A stretch of DNA of 64,000 nucleotides, from contig NZ_JADBGI010000011.1 in assembly GCF_014892575.1 (NCBI RefSeq), positions 150,685-214,684 of the forward strand, written 5' to 3'. Source of the stretch: Nocardiopsis coralli. Its GTDB lineage: Bacteria; Actinomycetota; Actinomycetes; Streptosporangiales; Streptosporangiaceae. Below the pieces are notes generated by a model. It was not told the DNA's origin, searched no databases, and saw only the letters and a list, made by a program, of their open reading frames with translations. The position numbers and the translations under genes are program-made. This document shows positions 37,814 to 46,346 of the stretch, piece by piece (position 1 is the stretch's first letter; each line of letters begins with the position of its first letter).

Positions 37814-38766
37814 TGAGCCTGCGCGTGAACGGTCTGAAGGTCCACTACCGCACCCTGCGCGGGGACGTGCAGGCCCTCGACGGGGTCACGTTCTCCCTCG
37901 GGGACGGCGAGATCATGGGACTGGTGGGGGAGTCCGGCTGCGGGAAGTCCACCCTAGGCAAGAGCCTGATCCGGCTCGACCACCGCATGCACCACATCGC
38001 CGGCAGTATCGAGCTCAACGGCCGCGACGTGCCCATCGGCGACGACGCGGCGATGGTCCCGCTCCGGTACCACGAGATCTCGCTCATCCCCCAGTACGCG
38101 ATGAGCGCCCTCAACCCCACCCGCCGCATCGGCAGGATGATCGACGAGCTCCTGCGCTCCCGGGGCGTGCGGCCCGCCGACCGCGCCGACGAGCTCCGGC
38201 GCCGCCTGGAACTGGTGGGCCTCGGCACCGACGTGCTGCGCCGGTTCCCCATCGAGCTCTCCGGCGGCATGAAACAGCGGGTGGTCATGGTCGTCTCCAC
38301 GCTCCTGGACCCGTCCCTGCTCATCGCGGACGAGGTGACCTCCGCGCTCGACGTGTCCACACAGCGTTCGGTGGCCGAGTCCCTCGTGGAGTTCCGCGAC
38401 CGGGGCCACGTCGGCAGCATGGTGTTCGTGACCCACGACGTCGCGCTCGTCCACCAGTTCGCCGACACGATCATGGTGATGTACGCCGGGCACGTCGCCG
38501 AGAAGGGGCCCGCCGCCGACGTCGTCTCCGACCCCCGCCACCCCTACACGCAGATGCTCCTGTCGGCCCTGCCCGAGGCCGGCGAGGACACCGGGGAGCG
38601 CCTGCGGGGCATCCCCGGAACCCCGCCCGGCCTGCTCGACCCGCCCACCGGATGCCGGTTCCGGGACCGCTGCCCGATGGCCTTCGACAAGTGCGCGGAG
38701 AGACCCCCGCTCGTGGAGACCGCGCCCGGCCACTGGTCGGCGTGCTGGAAGACGGAAGGACACTGA
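37813..38766 (+). CDS. ABC importer ATPase 1 (OppD/DppD type)
   Basis: 317-residue ATPase. Walker A is GESGCGKST (about 39-47), the signature is LSGGMKQR, and Walker B is LLIADEVTSALDVS, where DEV replaces the common DEP. The H-loop is FVTHDVALVHQ. The C-terminal oligopeptide/dipeptide extension holds a four-cysteine-like cluster region (GCRFRDRCPMAFDKC), as in the family. Fourth gene of the operon, coupled by TGATG. Confidence 0.92.
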   Translation: MSLRVNGLKVHYRTLRGDVQALDGVTFSLGDGEIMGLVGESGCGKSTLGKSLIRLDHRMHHIAGSIELNGRDVPIGDDAAMVPLRYHEISLIPQYAMSALNPTRRIGRMIDELLRSRGVRPADRADELRRRLELVGLGTDVLRRFPIELSGGMKQRVVMVVSTLLDPSLLIADEVTSALDVSTQRSVAESLVEFRDRGHVGSMVFVTHDVALVHQFADTIMVMYAGHVAEKGPAADVVSDPRHPYTQMLLSALPEAGEDTGERLRGIPGTPPGLLDPPTGCRFRDRCPMAFDKCAERPPLVETAPGHWSACWKTEGH

Positions 38767-38767
38767 C

Positions 38768-39679
38768 GTGCTCGAACTCAGCCACGTGCACAAGGTCTAC
38801 CGGGTGGGGGCCTTCGGCGGCGGCCGCCTGCGCGCGGTCCGCGACGTCGGCCTGACCGTGGAACCGGGCGAGGTCGTCTCGCTCATCGGGGAGAGCGGCA
38901 GCGGCAAGAGCACCCTCGGCCGGATGGTCCTGGGCCTGACGCGCCCCACCTCCGGACGCATCGCGTTCGAGGGCGCCGATGTCACGGCGATCAAGGGGTT
39001 CCGCGCGAAGAAGGAGTACCACCGGAAGGTGCAGGGGGTCTTCCAGGACCCCTTCAGCAGTTTCAACCCGATCTTCAAGGCTGAACGGGTCCTGTCGATG
39101 ATCCGCTCCTCCTACTTTCCCGGGGTCTCCGACGCCGACTGGCGCGACCGGGTGACCGACTCCCTGCGCACCGTGCGCCTGGACCCCGACGCCGTGCTCG
39201 GCAAGTACCCGCACCAGCTCAGCGGCGGCCAGCTGCAGCGCCTGCTCATCGCCCGCGCACTCCTGCTGGACATCCGCCTGCTCGTGGCCGACGAGGTCAT
39301 CAGCATGCTCGACGCCTCCACCCGCATCGACGTGCTCAACCTGCTCGCCGACCTCAAGGAGCGCGGCCTCGGCATCCTCTTCGTCACCCACGACCTGTCC
39401 CTGGGCACCTACGTCAGCGACACCACGGTGATCCTGCGCAAGGGCGCCGTCGCGGAGAAGGGGCCCACCCGGGCGGTCTTCGCCGACCCGCGCCACCCCT
39501 ACAGCCGCCACCTGCTCTCGTGCGTGCCCCGGCTCCACCGGACCTGGGCGGAGGTCGACGCCGATCTGGACCGCGAACGACCCGATCCCGTGGTGCCGCC
39601 GGCGCCCGCCGACGAGGACGGTCCGGTGCCCATGACCGAGGTCGGGGAAGGGCATTTCGTCGGTGCCGACCAGGGCTGA
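38768..39679 (+). CDS. ABC importer ATPase 2 (OppF/DppF type)
   Basis: 303-residue ATPase. Walker A is GESGSGKST (about 41-49), the Q-loop lies in GVFQDPFSSFNPIFK, the signature is LSGGQLQR, and Walker B is LLVADEVISMLDAS (an unusual DEVISMLD instead of DEPVSALD), with the H-loop FVTHDLSLG. The C-terminal tail is proline-rich and acidic; it lacks the usual cysteine cluster of DppF. GTG at 38768, two bases after the previous stop. Last gene of the operon. Confidence 0.91.
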   Translation: MLELSHVHKVYRVGAFGGGRLRAVRDVGLTVEPGEVVSLIGESGSGKSTLGRMVLGLTRPTSGRIAFEGADVTAIKGFRAKKEYHRKVQGVFQDPFSSFNPIFKAERVLSMIRSSYFPGVSDADWRDRVTDSLRTVRLDPDAVLGKYPHQLSGGQLQRLLIARALLLDIRLLVADEVISMLDASTRIDVLNLLADLKERGLGILFVTHDLSLGTYVSDTTVILRKGAVAEKGPTRAVFADPRHPYSRHLLSCVPRLHRTWAEVDADLDRERPDPVVPPAPADEDGPVPMTEVGEGHFVGADQG

Positions 39680-39954
39680 ACGGACCCTCGCGGGAAGTAC
39701 GTCCGGGCTGTTCAGAGCGGTTCGGGACGGGGTCCCGGATATTCCCCGTGCCACCGTGCGCGTCCCCACACCCAAAGCCCGGTCACGCCCCGATCCCTGT
39801 GGTAGGTTCTGAGGAGATTGTTAGTCGTTGAATTTCGCAGTTGGTGACACGCCCGCGGAGTTTTTTGACCGGCGGGCGGTTCGCTATGGGCCGGCTCGCG
39901 GCAATTGGCGGGTGTGAGTGACGCGCCCGCGCCCGAAGAGCTGAAGGAGAGAAC
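39680..39954 (+). promoter_or_regulatory. cspA promoter and long 5' leader
   Basis: 275 bp between the ABC operon and cspA. A -10-like TAGGTT lies near 39802-39807. If used, it gives a 5' untranslated leader of roughly 140 nt containing T-rich stretches and GC hairpins, as in cold-shock mRNAs. No gene is supported here. Confidence 0.45.
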
Positions 39955-40158
39955 ATGGCTCAGGGAACTGTGAAGTGGTTCAACGGCGAGAAGGGCTTCG
40001 GCTTCATCTCCCCCGACGACGGCGGCCCGGACGCCTTCGTCCACTACAGCGCGATCCAGGGTTCGGGTTTCCGTAACCTCGAGGAGAACCAGCGCGTGGA
40101 GTTCGAGATCGTCCAGGGCTCGCGTGGCCCGCAGGCGGACAACGTCGTCGGCATCTAA
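39955..40158 (+). CDS. cspA: CspA family cold-shock protein
   Basis: 67-residue OB-fold nucleic-acid chaperone. Both RNA-binding motifs are intact: KGFGFISP (RNP1, about 14-21) and DAFVHYSAI (RNP2, about 27-35), with the GTVKWFN start. It melts RNA secondary structure at low temperature or during rapid growth. ATG at 39955 after GAAGGAGAGAAC. Monocistronic, with a shared terminator downstream. Confidence 0.96.
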   Translation: MAQGTVKWFNGEKGFGFISPDDGGPDAFVHYSAIQGSGFRNLEENQRVEFEIVQGSRGPQADNVVGI

Positions 40159-40186
40159 GACGCCGTCGCGTTACTGCGCGAACTCG

Positions 40187-40227
40187 GAGCGCCCCCGGTA
40201 GGACCCTTGGTCCCGCCGGGGGCGCTC
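40187..40227. terminator. bidirectional terminator between cspA and glpF
   Basis: 12-bp perfect stem GAGCGCCCCCGG / CCGGGGGCGCTC (40187-40198 / 40216-40227) between two convergent genes. Confidence 0.8.
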
Positions 40228-40246
40228 TCGTGTGTGCGGTGGGTGC

Positions 40247-40999
40247 TCAGCCGCCGAAGCCGGTGAGCTTCCAGATCCAGGCGCCGATGACACCGCCGAT
40301 GATCGGGCCGACGACCGGGACCCACGAGTAGCCCCAGTCCGAGGAGCCCTTGCCCGGGATGGGCAGCAGCGCGTGGGCGATACGCGGGCCCAGGTCACGG
40401 GCCGGGTTGATCGCGTACCCGGTGGGACCACCGAGCGACAGACCGATCGCGAAGACCAGCAGACCGGCCAGCAGCGGCGCGATGCCGTTGGAGAACAGCT
40501 GGGACAGCTCGACGCCGCCCTCGGCGCTGACCGCGCCCTCGTTCGCACCGATGCCGAGGAGGCCCAGGACCAGCAGGGCCGTGGCGATGACCTCGGTGGC
40601 GAGGTTGGCGAACGGGCGGCGCACGCCAGGGGCGGTGCTGAAGACCCCGAGCTTGGCGTCGGGGTCGTCGGTCTGGCTCCAGTGCGCGAAGTAGGCCAGG
40701 TAGACGATGACCGCACCGGTGAAGGCACCGGCCATCTGCGCGGCGATGTAACCGGGCACCAGCGCCCACTCGAAGTCGCCGATGCTCGCCATACCGATGG
40801 TCACGGCCGGGTTGATGTGGGCACCGCTGATGGCACCCACCACGTAGGCGGCCATCGCCACACCCATGCCCCAGCCGAACGTGACGACGATCCAGCCCGC
40901 CTCCTTGGCCTTGGACTTGGCCAACGAGACGCCGGCGACGACACCGCCGCCGAGCAGGATCAGGATCGTGGTACCGATGAACTCTGCCAGATACACCAT
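40247..40999 (-). CDS. glpF: glycerol facilitator (MIP family)
   Basis: 250-residue channel with six helices and two half-helix NPA boxes: SGAHINPAVTIG (about 58-69) and TGYAINPARDLG (about 194-205). The aspartate after the second NPAR marks the glyceroporin branch. It lets glycerol enter the cell for GlpK. ATG at 40999 with CGGAGG 5 nt upstream. Unusually it lies after glpK, separated by about 100 bp with a hairpin. Confidence 0.93.
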   Translation of the reverse strand: MVYLAEFIGTTILILLGGGVVAGVSLAKSKAKEAGWIVVTFGWGMGVAMAAYVVGAISGAHINPAVTIGMASIGDFEWALVPGYIAAQMAGAFTGAVIVYLAYFAHWSQTDDPDAKLGVFSTAPGVRRPFANLATEVIATALLVLGLLGIGANEGAVSAEGGVELSQLFSNGIAPLLAGLLVFAIGLSLGGPTGYAINPARDLGPRIAHALLPIPGKGSSDWGYSWVPVVGPIIGGVIGAWIWKLTGFGG

Positions 41000-41067
41000 G
41001 GGGACCTCCGCCCCGAGCGGGGCCGTGTGTCGGGTCGGGGCGCCCTATGGCGCTCCGGGGGATGGAT

Positions 41068-41094
41068 CCCGGGCGCACGCGTGGTGCGCCCGGG
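41068..41094 (-). promoter_or_regulatory. hairpin between glpK and glpF
   Basis: 11-bp perfect inverted repeat (41068-41078 / 41084-41094, 5-nt loop) right after the glpK stop. It could terminate part of the transcripts or stabilise the glpK 3' end, lowering glpF expression. Confidence 0.6.
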
Positions 41095-41100
41095 CGGGGA

Positions 41101-42615
41101 TCAGACCTTGTCGCCGTGGTCGGCGTCCTCGTGCTCGACCCAGTCGAGCGTGCGCCGAACGGCCTTCTTCCAGTTGTGGTACTCGTGCTCGCGCTTCGCG
41201 GAGTCCATCTTCGGGTTCCACTCGGCCGCCTTGTGCCAGTTGGCGCGGAGCGTCTCGACGTCGGGCCAGTACCCGACGGCCAGCCCCGCGGCGTAGGCGG
41301 CGCCCAGGCACGTGGTCTCGGCGACCATCGGGCGGACCACCTCGGCGTCGAGCACGTCGGACAGGATCTGCATGAGCAGGTTGTCCGCGGTCATGCCGCC
41401 GTCGACCTTGAGCGTGGTCAGGTCGATGTGCGAGTCGGCGTTCATCGCGTCGACGACCTCGCGGGTCTGCCACGCGGTCGCCTCGAGCACGGCGCGGGCG
41501 ATGTGGCCCTTGGTGACGTAACCGGTCAGGCCGGCCATGACACCGCGGGCGTCGCTGCGCCAGTGCGGGGCGAACAGGCCGGAGAAGGCCGGGACGATGT
41601 AACAGCCGCCGTTGTCGTCGACGGTGCGCGCCAGGGTCTCGATCTCCGGCGCGGAGGAGATGAGGCCGAGGTTGTCGCGCAGCCACTGCACGAGCGAACC
41701 GGTCACGGCGACCGAGCCCTCGAGGGCGTAGACCGCGTCCTCGTCGCCGAGCTTGTAACCCAGCGTCGTGAGCAGGCCGTTCTCGGAGTGGATGGCCTCG
41801 GTCCCGGTGTTCATCACCAGGAACGTTCCGGTGCCGTAGGTGCCCTTGACGTCGCCCGGGTCGAAGCAGGTCTGGCCGAACAGGGCGGCGTGCTGGTCGC
41901 CCAGCGCCGAGGCGACCGGGGTCCCGGCCAGGTAACCGCGGGCCTCGCCGTAGACCTCGGAGGAGGAACGGATCTCCGGCAGGATCGCGCGCGGCACACC
42001 CAGCGCCTCGAGCACAACGTCGTCCCACTCGAGGGTGTGGACGTTCATGAGCATGGTGCGGCTGGCGTTGGTCACGTCGGTGACGTGCTTGCCGGTCAGC
42101 TGCCAGATGATCCAGGTGTCGATCGTGCCGAACAGCACCTCGCCACGCTCGGCGCGCTCGCGCAGGCCGTCGACGTTGTCGAGGAGCCACCGGATCTTGG
42201 GCCCGGAGAAGTAGGTGGCCAGCGGCAGCCCGCAGATGTGGCGGAAGCGGTCCTGGCCCTCGTCGGCGGCGAGCTCGCGCACGATGTCGTCCGTGCGGGT
42301 GTCCTGCCAGACGATGGCGTTGTAGACCGGCTCGCCCGTCTCCTTGTCCCAGACGACCGTGGTCTCGCGCTGGTTGGTGATACCGATGGCTGCGACCTGG
42401 TCGGGGGTGATGTCGCTCTTCTGGAGCGACCTCTGGAGGACGACCTCGACGTTGGTCCACAGCTCCTTGGCGTCGTGCTCGACCCACCCCGGCTTGGGGA
42501 AGATCTGCCTGTGTTCACGTTGGTCGACGGAGACGATGCGTCCGTCCCGGTCGAAGAGAATGCAGCGGCTCGACGTGGTGCCCTGGTCGATCGCGGCGAT
42601 GTACTGCTGACTCAT
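41101..42615 (-). CDS. glpK: glycerol kinase
   Basis: 504-residue FGGY-family kinase that phosphorylates glycerol to sn-glycerol 3-phosphate. Typical features are [10 protein letters not shown] (8-17) for phosphate binding, [17 protein letters not shown], the FGGY signature region [23 protein letters not shown] and [14 protein letters not shown]. Length is normal. ATG at 42615. The IclR-type regulator lies upstream on the same strand, 250 bp away. Confidence 0.96.
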   Translation of the reverse strand: MSQQYIAAIDQGTTSSRCILFDRDGRIVSVDQREHRQIFPKPGWVEHDAKELWTNVEVVLQRSLQKSDITPDQVAAIGITNQRETTVVWDKETGEPVYNAIVWQDTRTDDIVRELAADEGQDRFRHICGLPLATYFSGPKIRWLLDNVDGLRERAERGEVLFGTIDTWIIWQLTGKHVTDVTNASRTMLMNVHTLEWDDVVLEALGVPRAILPEIRSSSEVYGEARGYLAGTPVASALGDQHAALFGQTCFDPGDVKGTYGTGTFLVMNTGTEAIHSENGLLTTLGYKLGDEDAVYALEGSVAVTGSLVQWLRDNLGLISSAPEIETLARTVDDNGGCYIVPAFSGLFAPHWRSDARGVMAGLTGYVTKGHIARAVLEATAWQTREVVDAMNADSHIDLTTLKVDGGMTADNLLMQILSDVLDAEVVRPMVAETTCLGAAYAAGLAVGYWPDVETLRANWHKAAEWNPKMDSAKREHEYHNWKKAVRRTLDWVEHEDADHGDKV

Positions 42616-42748
42616 CGGTGCTCGCCTTCAGGTGTGACGATGGGGGTGCGGACGCCTGCGCATTTCTTCAGTTGTCCCCGAACGTTGTACGGCATTGACG
42701 TATGAGTGGCGTCAGTTTCGTCCCAGTTCAGTTCCCATGTCAAGGCCA

Positions 42749-42768
42749 CGTGACGCAGTCGTGTCACG
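42749..42768 (-). promoter_or_regulatory. palindrome upstream of glpK
   Basis: CGTGAC-N8-GTCACG, perfect 6-bp arms, in the 250-bp gap between the IclR-type gene and glpK. Candidate operator of the regulator; no other evidence. Confidence 0.4.
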
Positions 42769-42865
42769 CGGATCACACACGGTCCGCACCCGACCATCGT
42801 CGGTCGTCGGACACCGAAACGCCCGGGGTCGGACGAGCCGGTGTGTCGTCACCGGGAGGCCGCGT

Positions 42866-43621
42866 TCAGAACGGGGTCGCCCCGAGCTCTCTGGAGATCG
42901 CCCGGGCGGCGTCGCGCACGTAGGAGACCTTCTCACGGTCGGGCCCGTCGTCGTCACCGCGGAGGCGTTCGACGGCACCGCGTACCCCGATCGCGCCGAC
43001 CGTGATCCCCCGGCGGTCCTGGATCGGCGCCGACACCGACATCTCGCCCTCGACGAGTTCGTCGGCCTCCCACGCCCATCCCGCCTCACGGATCGCCTCC
43101 GTGCGCTCGGCGAGGGTGTCCGGCGAGGTGATGGTGTGACGTGTGAAGGCCGGAAGGTCGGGGGTCGAGGCGATCGGGTCGAAGGCCAACAGGATCTGCC
43201 CCAGGGACGTGGCGTGCAGGGGCAGGAGGCTGCCCACGTCCAGGGTCTGGCGGCTGGAGTCGGGTCGGAACACGTGGTGGACCACGAGCACCTGGTGTTC
43301 GTGCAGGGTGCCGATGCGCACGCTCTCCCCGCTGAGCGAGGCCAGGCTGTCGGCCCAGTTCAGGGCCCTGGTGCGGAGCTCGTTGCCGTCGAGGTAGCGG
43401 CTGCCGAGGCTGAGCAGGCCCCCGCCCAGGCGGTAGTGGCCGGTCTCGGTCGCCTGTTCGACGAAACCCACGTGTTGCAGGGTGCGCAGGATCCCCAGGG
43501 CGGTCCCCTTCGGAAGGCCCGAGGTACGCGAGATCTCGCCGAGGCTCAGCCCCTGCGGCGCCCCGGACAGGAGGCGCAGGAGGGCCGCGGCGCGTTCGAT
43601 GGACTGGATGCGTCCCGGCAT
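42866..43621 (-). CDS. IclR family regulator (GylR-like)
   Basis: 251-residue IclR regulator. The winged helix is at residues about 1-70 (IQSIERAAALLRLLSGAPQGLSLGEISRTSGLPKGTALGILRTL), and the effector domain follows (IGTLHEHQVLVVHHV, LHATSLGQILLAF, GMSVSAPI-like EMSVSAPIQDRRG, GAIGVRG). Its place upstream of glpK and glpF matches GylR of Streptomyces, which represses glycerol genes and responds to glycerol 3-phosphate. The function is inferred from that context. ATG at 43621, weak ribosome site. Confidence 0.87.
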   Translation of the reverse strand: MPGRIQSIERAAALLRLLSGAPQGLSLGEISRTSGLPKGTALGILRTLQHVGFVEQATETGHYRLGGGLLSLGSRYLDGNELRTRALNWADSLASLSGESVRIGTLHEHQVLVVHHVFRPDSSRQTLDVGSLLPLHATSLGQILLAFDPIASTPDLPAFTRHTITSPDTLAERTEAIREAGWAWEADELVEGEMSVSAPIQDRRGITVGAIGVRGAVERLRGDDDGPDREKVSYVRDAARAISRELGATPF

Positions 43622-43677
43622 TGGCGCTGCGTCACTCTCTTGTGCGGCAGTGTCGCACGGAAAAGGTTACTACGGGA

Positions 43678-44688
43678 TCACAGATCGGCGCTGGCCTTCT
43701 CGATCGCACGGGCCGCCGCGTCGACGTCCTCGGCCCCGATCTCCTGGCGCAGCACCATCCGCACACGGTCGCCGCCCCCCAGGGCCCGGACCCCGTGTCG
43801 GGCGAAGGCCTCCGCGTACGCGGCACCCAGACCCTCCGGCGTGCTCACCAGGACCATGTTCGTGCGGGCGCTCGCCCGGATCCCGGGGAGCCCGTCGATG
43901 CGCGCGGCGAGGGCCTCGGCGTGCGCGTGGTCCTCGGCGAGGCGTTCGCGGTGGTGGCGCAGCGCGTGCAGCGCCCCCGCGGCCACGATCCCGGCCTGGC
44001 GCATGCCCCCGCCCAGGAGCTTGCGCCCCCGACGGGCCCGCAGCACGGTCTCGGCGTCGCCGGCCAGGGCCGAACCCACCGGGGCGCCGAGCCCCTTGGA
44101 GAAACAGACCGACACCGAGTCGAACCCCTGCGCCACCCGCGCTGGGCCGACGCCCAGGGCCGTGGCGGCGTTCCACAACCGCGCTCCGTCCAGGTGCGTG
44201 CGCATCCCGTGTGAGTGGGCGAAGGCGGTGGCGCGGTCCTGTTCGGCCAGGGGCACCACCTGTCCGCTGAAGGTGTTCTCCAGCCACAGGAGCGCGGGTT
44301 CGGCGCGGTGCACGTTCCCCTCGCGCGCGCCCGCGATCCAGGACCCCAACAGGGCGTCGGAGGGCCACGGGTCACCCGAGTACAGCCGGGGGAGCACCCG
44401 CGAGAGCACGGCGGCCGCGCCCTGCTCGTCCCCGATGAGGTGGTGGTTCTCGTGCGCCCAGACCTCCTCGCCGCTGCGGGAGGCCACGAACAGGCCCAGC
44501 TGGTTGGCCATGTGCCCCGTCGGGACGTAGACGGCCGCCTCGGTCCCGAGTAGGCCGGCGACCTCCTCCTCGAGTTCCCGGACGGTGGGGTCCTCGCCGA
44601 ACACGTCGTCGCCGACCTCGGCCCCGGCCATCGCCTCGCGCATCCGCGTGGTGGGGGCGGTCAGAGTGTCGGAGCGCAGGTCGATCAC
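43678..44688 (-). CDS. ltaE: low-specificity L-threonine aldolase
   Basis: 336-residue PLP enzyme of the beta-eliminating lyase fold that splits L-threonine or allo-threonine into glycine and acetaldehyde. It starts [12 protein letters not shown] as usual; [11 protein letters not shown] (24-34), the active-site histidine region [11 protein letters not shown] (78-88), [10 protein letters not shown] and the PLP lysine K198 in [13 protein letters not shown] are all present. GTG at 44688 with GAGGAG upstream. It lies 56 bp ahead of the IclR-type gene on the same strand; whether they share a transcript is unclear. Confidence 0.92.
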   Translation of the reverse strand: MIDLRSDTLTAPTTRMREAMAGAEVGDDVFGEDPTVRELEEEVAGLLGTEAAVYVPTGHMANQLGLFVASRSGEEVWAHENHHLIGDEQGAAAVLSRVLPRLYSGDPWPSDALLGSWIAGAREGNVHRAEPALLWLENTFSGQVVPLAEQDRATAFAHSHGMRTHLDGARLWNAATALGVGPARVAQGFDSVSVCFSKGLGAPVGSALAGDAETVLRARRGRKLLGGGMRQAGIVAAGALHALRHHRERLAEDHAHAEALAARIDGLPGIRASARTNMVLVSTPEGLGAAYAEAFARHGVRALGGGDRVRMVLRQEIGAEDVDAAARAIEKASADL

Positions 44689-44735
44689 GGGGGCTGCTCC
44701 TCGGTGGATCGGTGGGTGCTCCGGTCAACCCTAGG

Positions 44736-45197
44736 TCAGCGCTCTTCCCAGCGGTCCACCGCCTCCGAGAGCGTGTGCAGGCGGGCCAGGGTGTGCCGGA
44801 GCTCCTCCTCGCCGAGCTCGGCCAACAGGGCCTCGGCCATGCGCGCGCGTTGGGGGTCGGGGCCGCGCAGCGCCTCGTGCCCCGCCTCGGTGGGTGCGAG
44901 CAGGCGGGCCCGGCTGTGCGCGGGGTTGGGGCGGTACTCGGCGACCCCGGCGTCCACGAGGGCGTCGGCGATGCGCTGCACGCTCTGGCGCCGGGTGCCC
45001 AGGTGGCGGGCGACGTCGGAGACCGTGCGGGGGCCCTCGGCCACGGTCTCCAGGACCTGCCAGCGTGCGGCGGTCAGCCCGGAGGCGCGGGCCATGCGTT
45101 CGTGTGCGGACAGCAGGCGGCCGTGGAGCCGGGCGACGGCCAGGGAGGCCTCGCCGAGCAGCGACGCGGGCGGTCGGGGGGTCCCGTCCACGCTCAC
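44736..45197 (-). CDS. MarR family transcriptional regulator
   Basis: 153-residue regulator with the MarR winged helix (GLTAARWQVLETVAEGPRTVSDVARHLGTRRQSVQRIADALVDAGVAEYRPNP, about 40-92) and helical dimerisation ends. GTG at 45197 overlaps the DJ-1/PfpI stop (GTGA), with GGAGGGGG upstream. Its location behind the DJ-1 gene suggests that it controls its own operon through the palindrome near 45836-45850. Confidence 0.88.
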   Translation of the reverse strand: MSVDGTPRPPASLLGEASLAVARLHGRLLSAHERMARASGLTAARWQVLETVAEGPRTVSDVARHLGTRRQSVQRIADALVDAGVAEYRPNPAHSRARLLAPTEAGHEALRGPDPQRARMAEALLAELGEEELRHTLARLHTLSEAVDRWEER

Positions 45198-45826
45198 GCC
45201 CCCTCCAGGAGCGCGTAGTAGGCGTCGGGGTCGTGCTCGGCGTGCAGGCGGTACCAGGCGTCGAGCACACGGGGCGGGTAGACGCCCAGCTCGGCGAAGA
45301 CCGCCCGCGCGAACTCCAGGTGAGCGGTGGGGCCCGCGGTGATGAGCCCGTCGTCGGTGACGGTGAGGGCGTCGCGGTGGCGGCCGGTGCCGCGGTAGCC
45401 CGTGGCCAGCAGGTACTCCGGGGCGGTGCTGGTGTGGTCGCGGTGGTCCAGCAGGCCTTCGCGGGCCAAGCCGGCGGTGGCTCCGCAGATCGCCGCCACG
45501 GGCACACCCGCGTCGAGGAAGATGCCGGCAGCGGAACCGAACGGGGCCAGGTGTTCGGGTTCCTGGTCCCACCAGGAGGAGCCCGGCAGCACGAGCATCG
45601 CGCTGGTGGAGGGCTTGAGCTGGGGGAGCGTGATGTCGGGCAGGACGGTCATCCCGCCCATCGTGGTCACGGGGGCGCCGGTGAGCCCGACGGTGACGAC
45701 GTCGAAGCGCCCGGGGCGGGGCTGCCACTGCCCATTGCGGAGGTGGGCGGTGACGTGCCCGATCTGCCAGTCGGCGAGCTGGTCGTAGACGGCGAGGTGG
45801 ACGGTCTTCCGGTACTCGTCATTCAT
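45194..45826 (-). CDS. DJ-1/PfpI family protein
   Basis: 210-residue class I glutamine-amidotransferase-like protein. The nucleophile elbow is AAICGATAG with C114; an early conserved acidic residue lies near VYDQLADWQIGHV. The sequence resembles the putative intracellular protease/amidase subgroup paired with MarR or AraC regulators; stress-related glyoxalase or deglycase activity is possible but unproven. ATG at 45826 has no ribosome site and may be read from a leaderless transcript. Confidence 0.82.
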   Translation of the reverse strand: MNDEYRKTVHLAVYDQLADWQIGHVTAHLRNGQWQPRPGRFDVVTVGLTGAPVTTMGGMTVLPDITLPQLKPSTSAMLVLPGSSWWDQEPEHLAPFGSAAGIFLDAGVPVAAICGATAGLAREGLLDHRDHTSTAPEYLLATGYRGTGRHRDALTVTDDGLITAGPTAHLEFARAVFAELGVYPPRVLDAWYRLHAEHDPDAYYALLEGA

Positions 45827-45835
45827 GGCAGAAAG

Positions 45836-45861
45836 CTGTCACTCCGACAGGATGCTGTCAA
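45836..45861 (-). promoter_or_regulatory. promoter and palindrome of the DJ-1-marR operon
   Basis: CTGTC-ACTCC-GACAG palindrome (45836-45850), followed by another GCTGTCA copy (45854-45860). On the coding strand the latter reads TTGACA, a perfect -35 box about 35 bp before the ATG, which predicts a start point at or next to the ATG. Confidence 0.5.
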
Positions 45862-46169
45862 TGCTCTCGGGGGAATCCACCGTGTCGCCGACGTGTGTGC
45901 ACGTGTGTGACGGAAGGGCGTTCGTGCGGCGGGAGAGCGGGGGCGTTCCGGGCGCTGCCGCGCTCGGAGTACGCACTGATCTATCCGGTGGCGCAGGTCG
46001 GGGCAAGGCCGCTGTGGCGATAGGTGCCGTCCGGAACCGGGGGAGCGCGGTGGCGTTCGGTGGATCGGTCCCCAGGTGGGCGCTCCGTGCCACTCAGGAC
46101 GGTCGTGATTGGTCCGGGCCGTAACCCCAGGTCGCGGCGTCGGGACTGTCCGGGCATGGGTCGGTTTAG

Positions 46170-46185
46170 TGTGACCAGGGTCACC
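46170..46185 (+). promoter_or_regulatory. CRP-type site upstream of gntP
   Basis: TGTGA-CCAGGG-TCACC matches the cAMP-CRP consensus (TGTGA-N6-TCACA) at 9 of 10 positions. Its centre lies about 70 bp upstream of the start point implied by TTGCGT (46213-46218), a 17-bp spacer and TGGTAT (46236-46241), a class I activator position. Confidence 0.6.
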
Positions 46186-46233
46186 CTCGGTCCATTTAAC
46201 TTGTTCGACCCCTTGCGTTCACAGAAGCTCACA

Positions 46234-46248
46234 AATGGTATTACCATT
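46234..46248 (+). promoter_or_regulatory. GntR-type operator at the gntP promoter
   Basis: Perfect 15-bp palindrome AATGGTA-T-TACCATT overlapping the predicted -10 box. The half-site AATGGT/ACCATT recurs twice upstream of gntR and gntK. Confidence 0.75.
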
Positions 46249-46346
46249 CTCAAAGTTCGTCCCAAGGGCAGGTCATGCCCTCACCCCCTCCCGGGACCGA
46301 GGGCGAGCTCGTGCCACCAAGACCCAGCCACCCGGAAGGCTCCGCC

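Larger units (their letters stand above)
45862..46346 (+). other. non-coding region with the gntP promoter
   Basis: About 490 bp. The left 300 bp hold nothing I can identify beyond spurious GC-rich open frames. The right part is AT-richer and holds the gntP control sites described separately. Confidence 0.5.

Noticed and set aside
45839..46093. An 84-codon minus-strand frame upstream of the DJ-1 gene.
   Set aside because: No ribosome site, low-complexity Pro/Ala/Arg content and overlap with the DJ-1 promoter.
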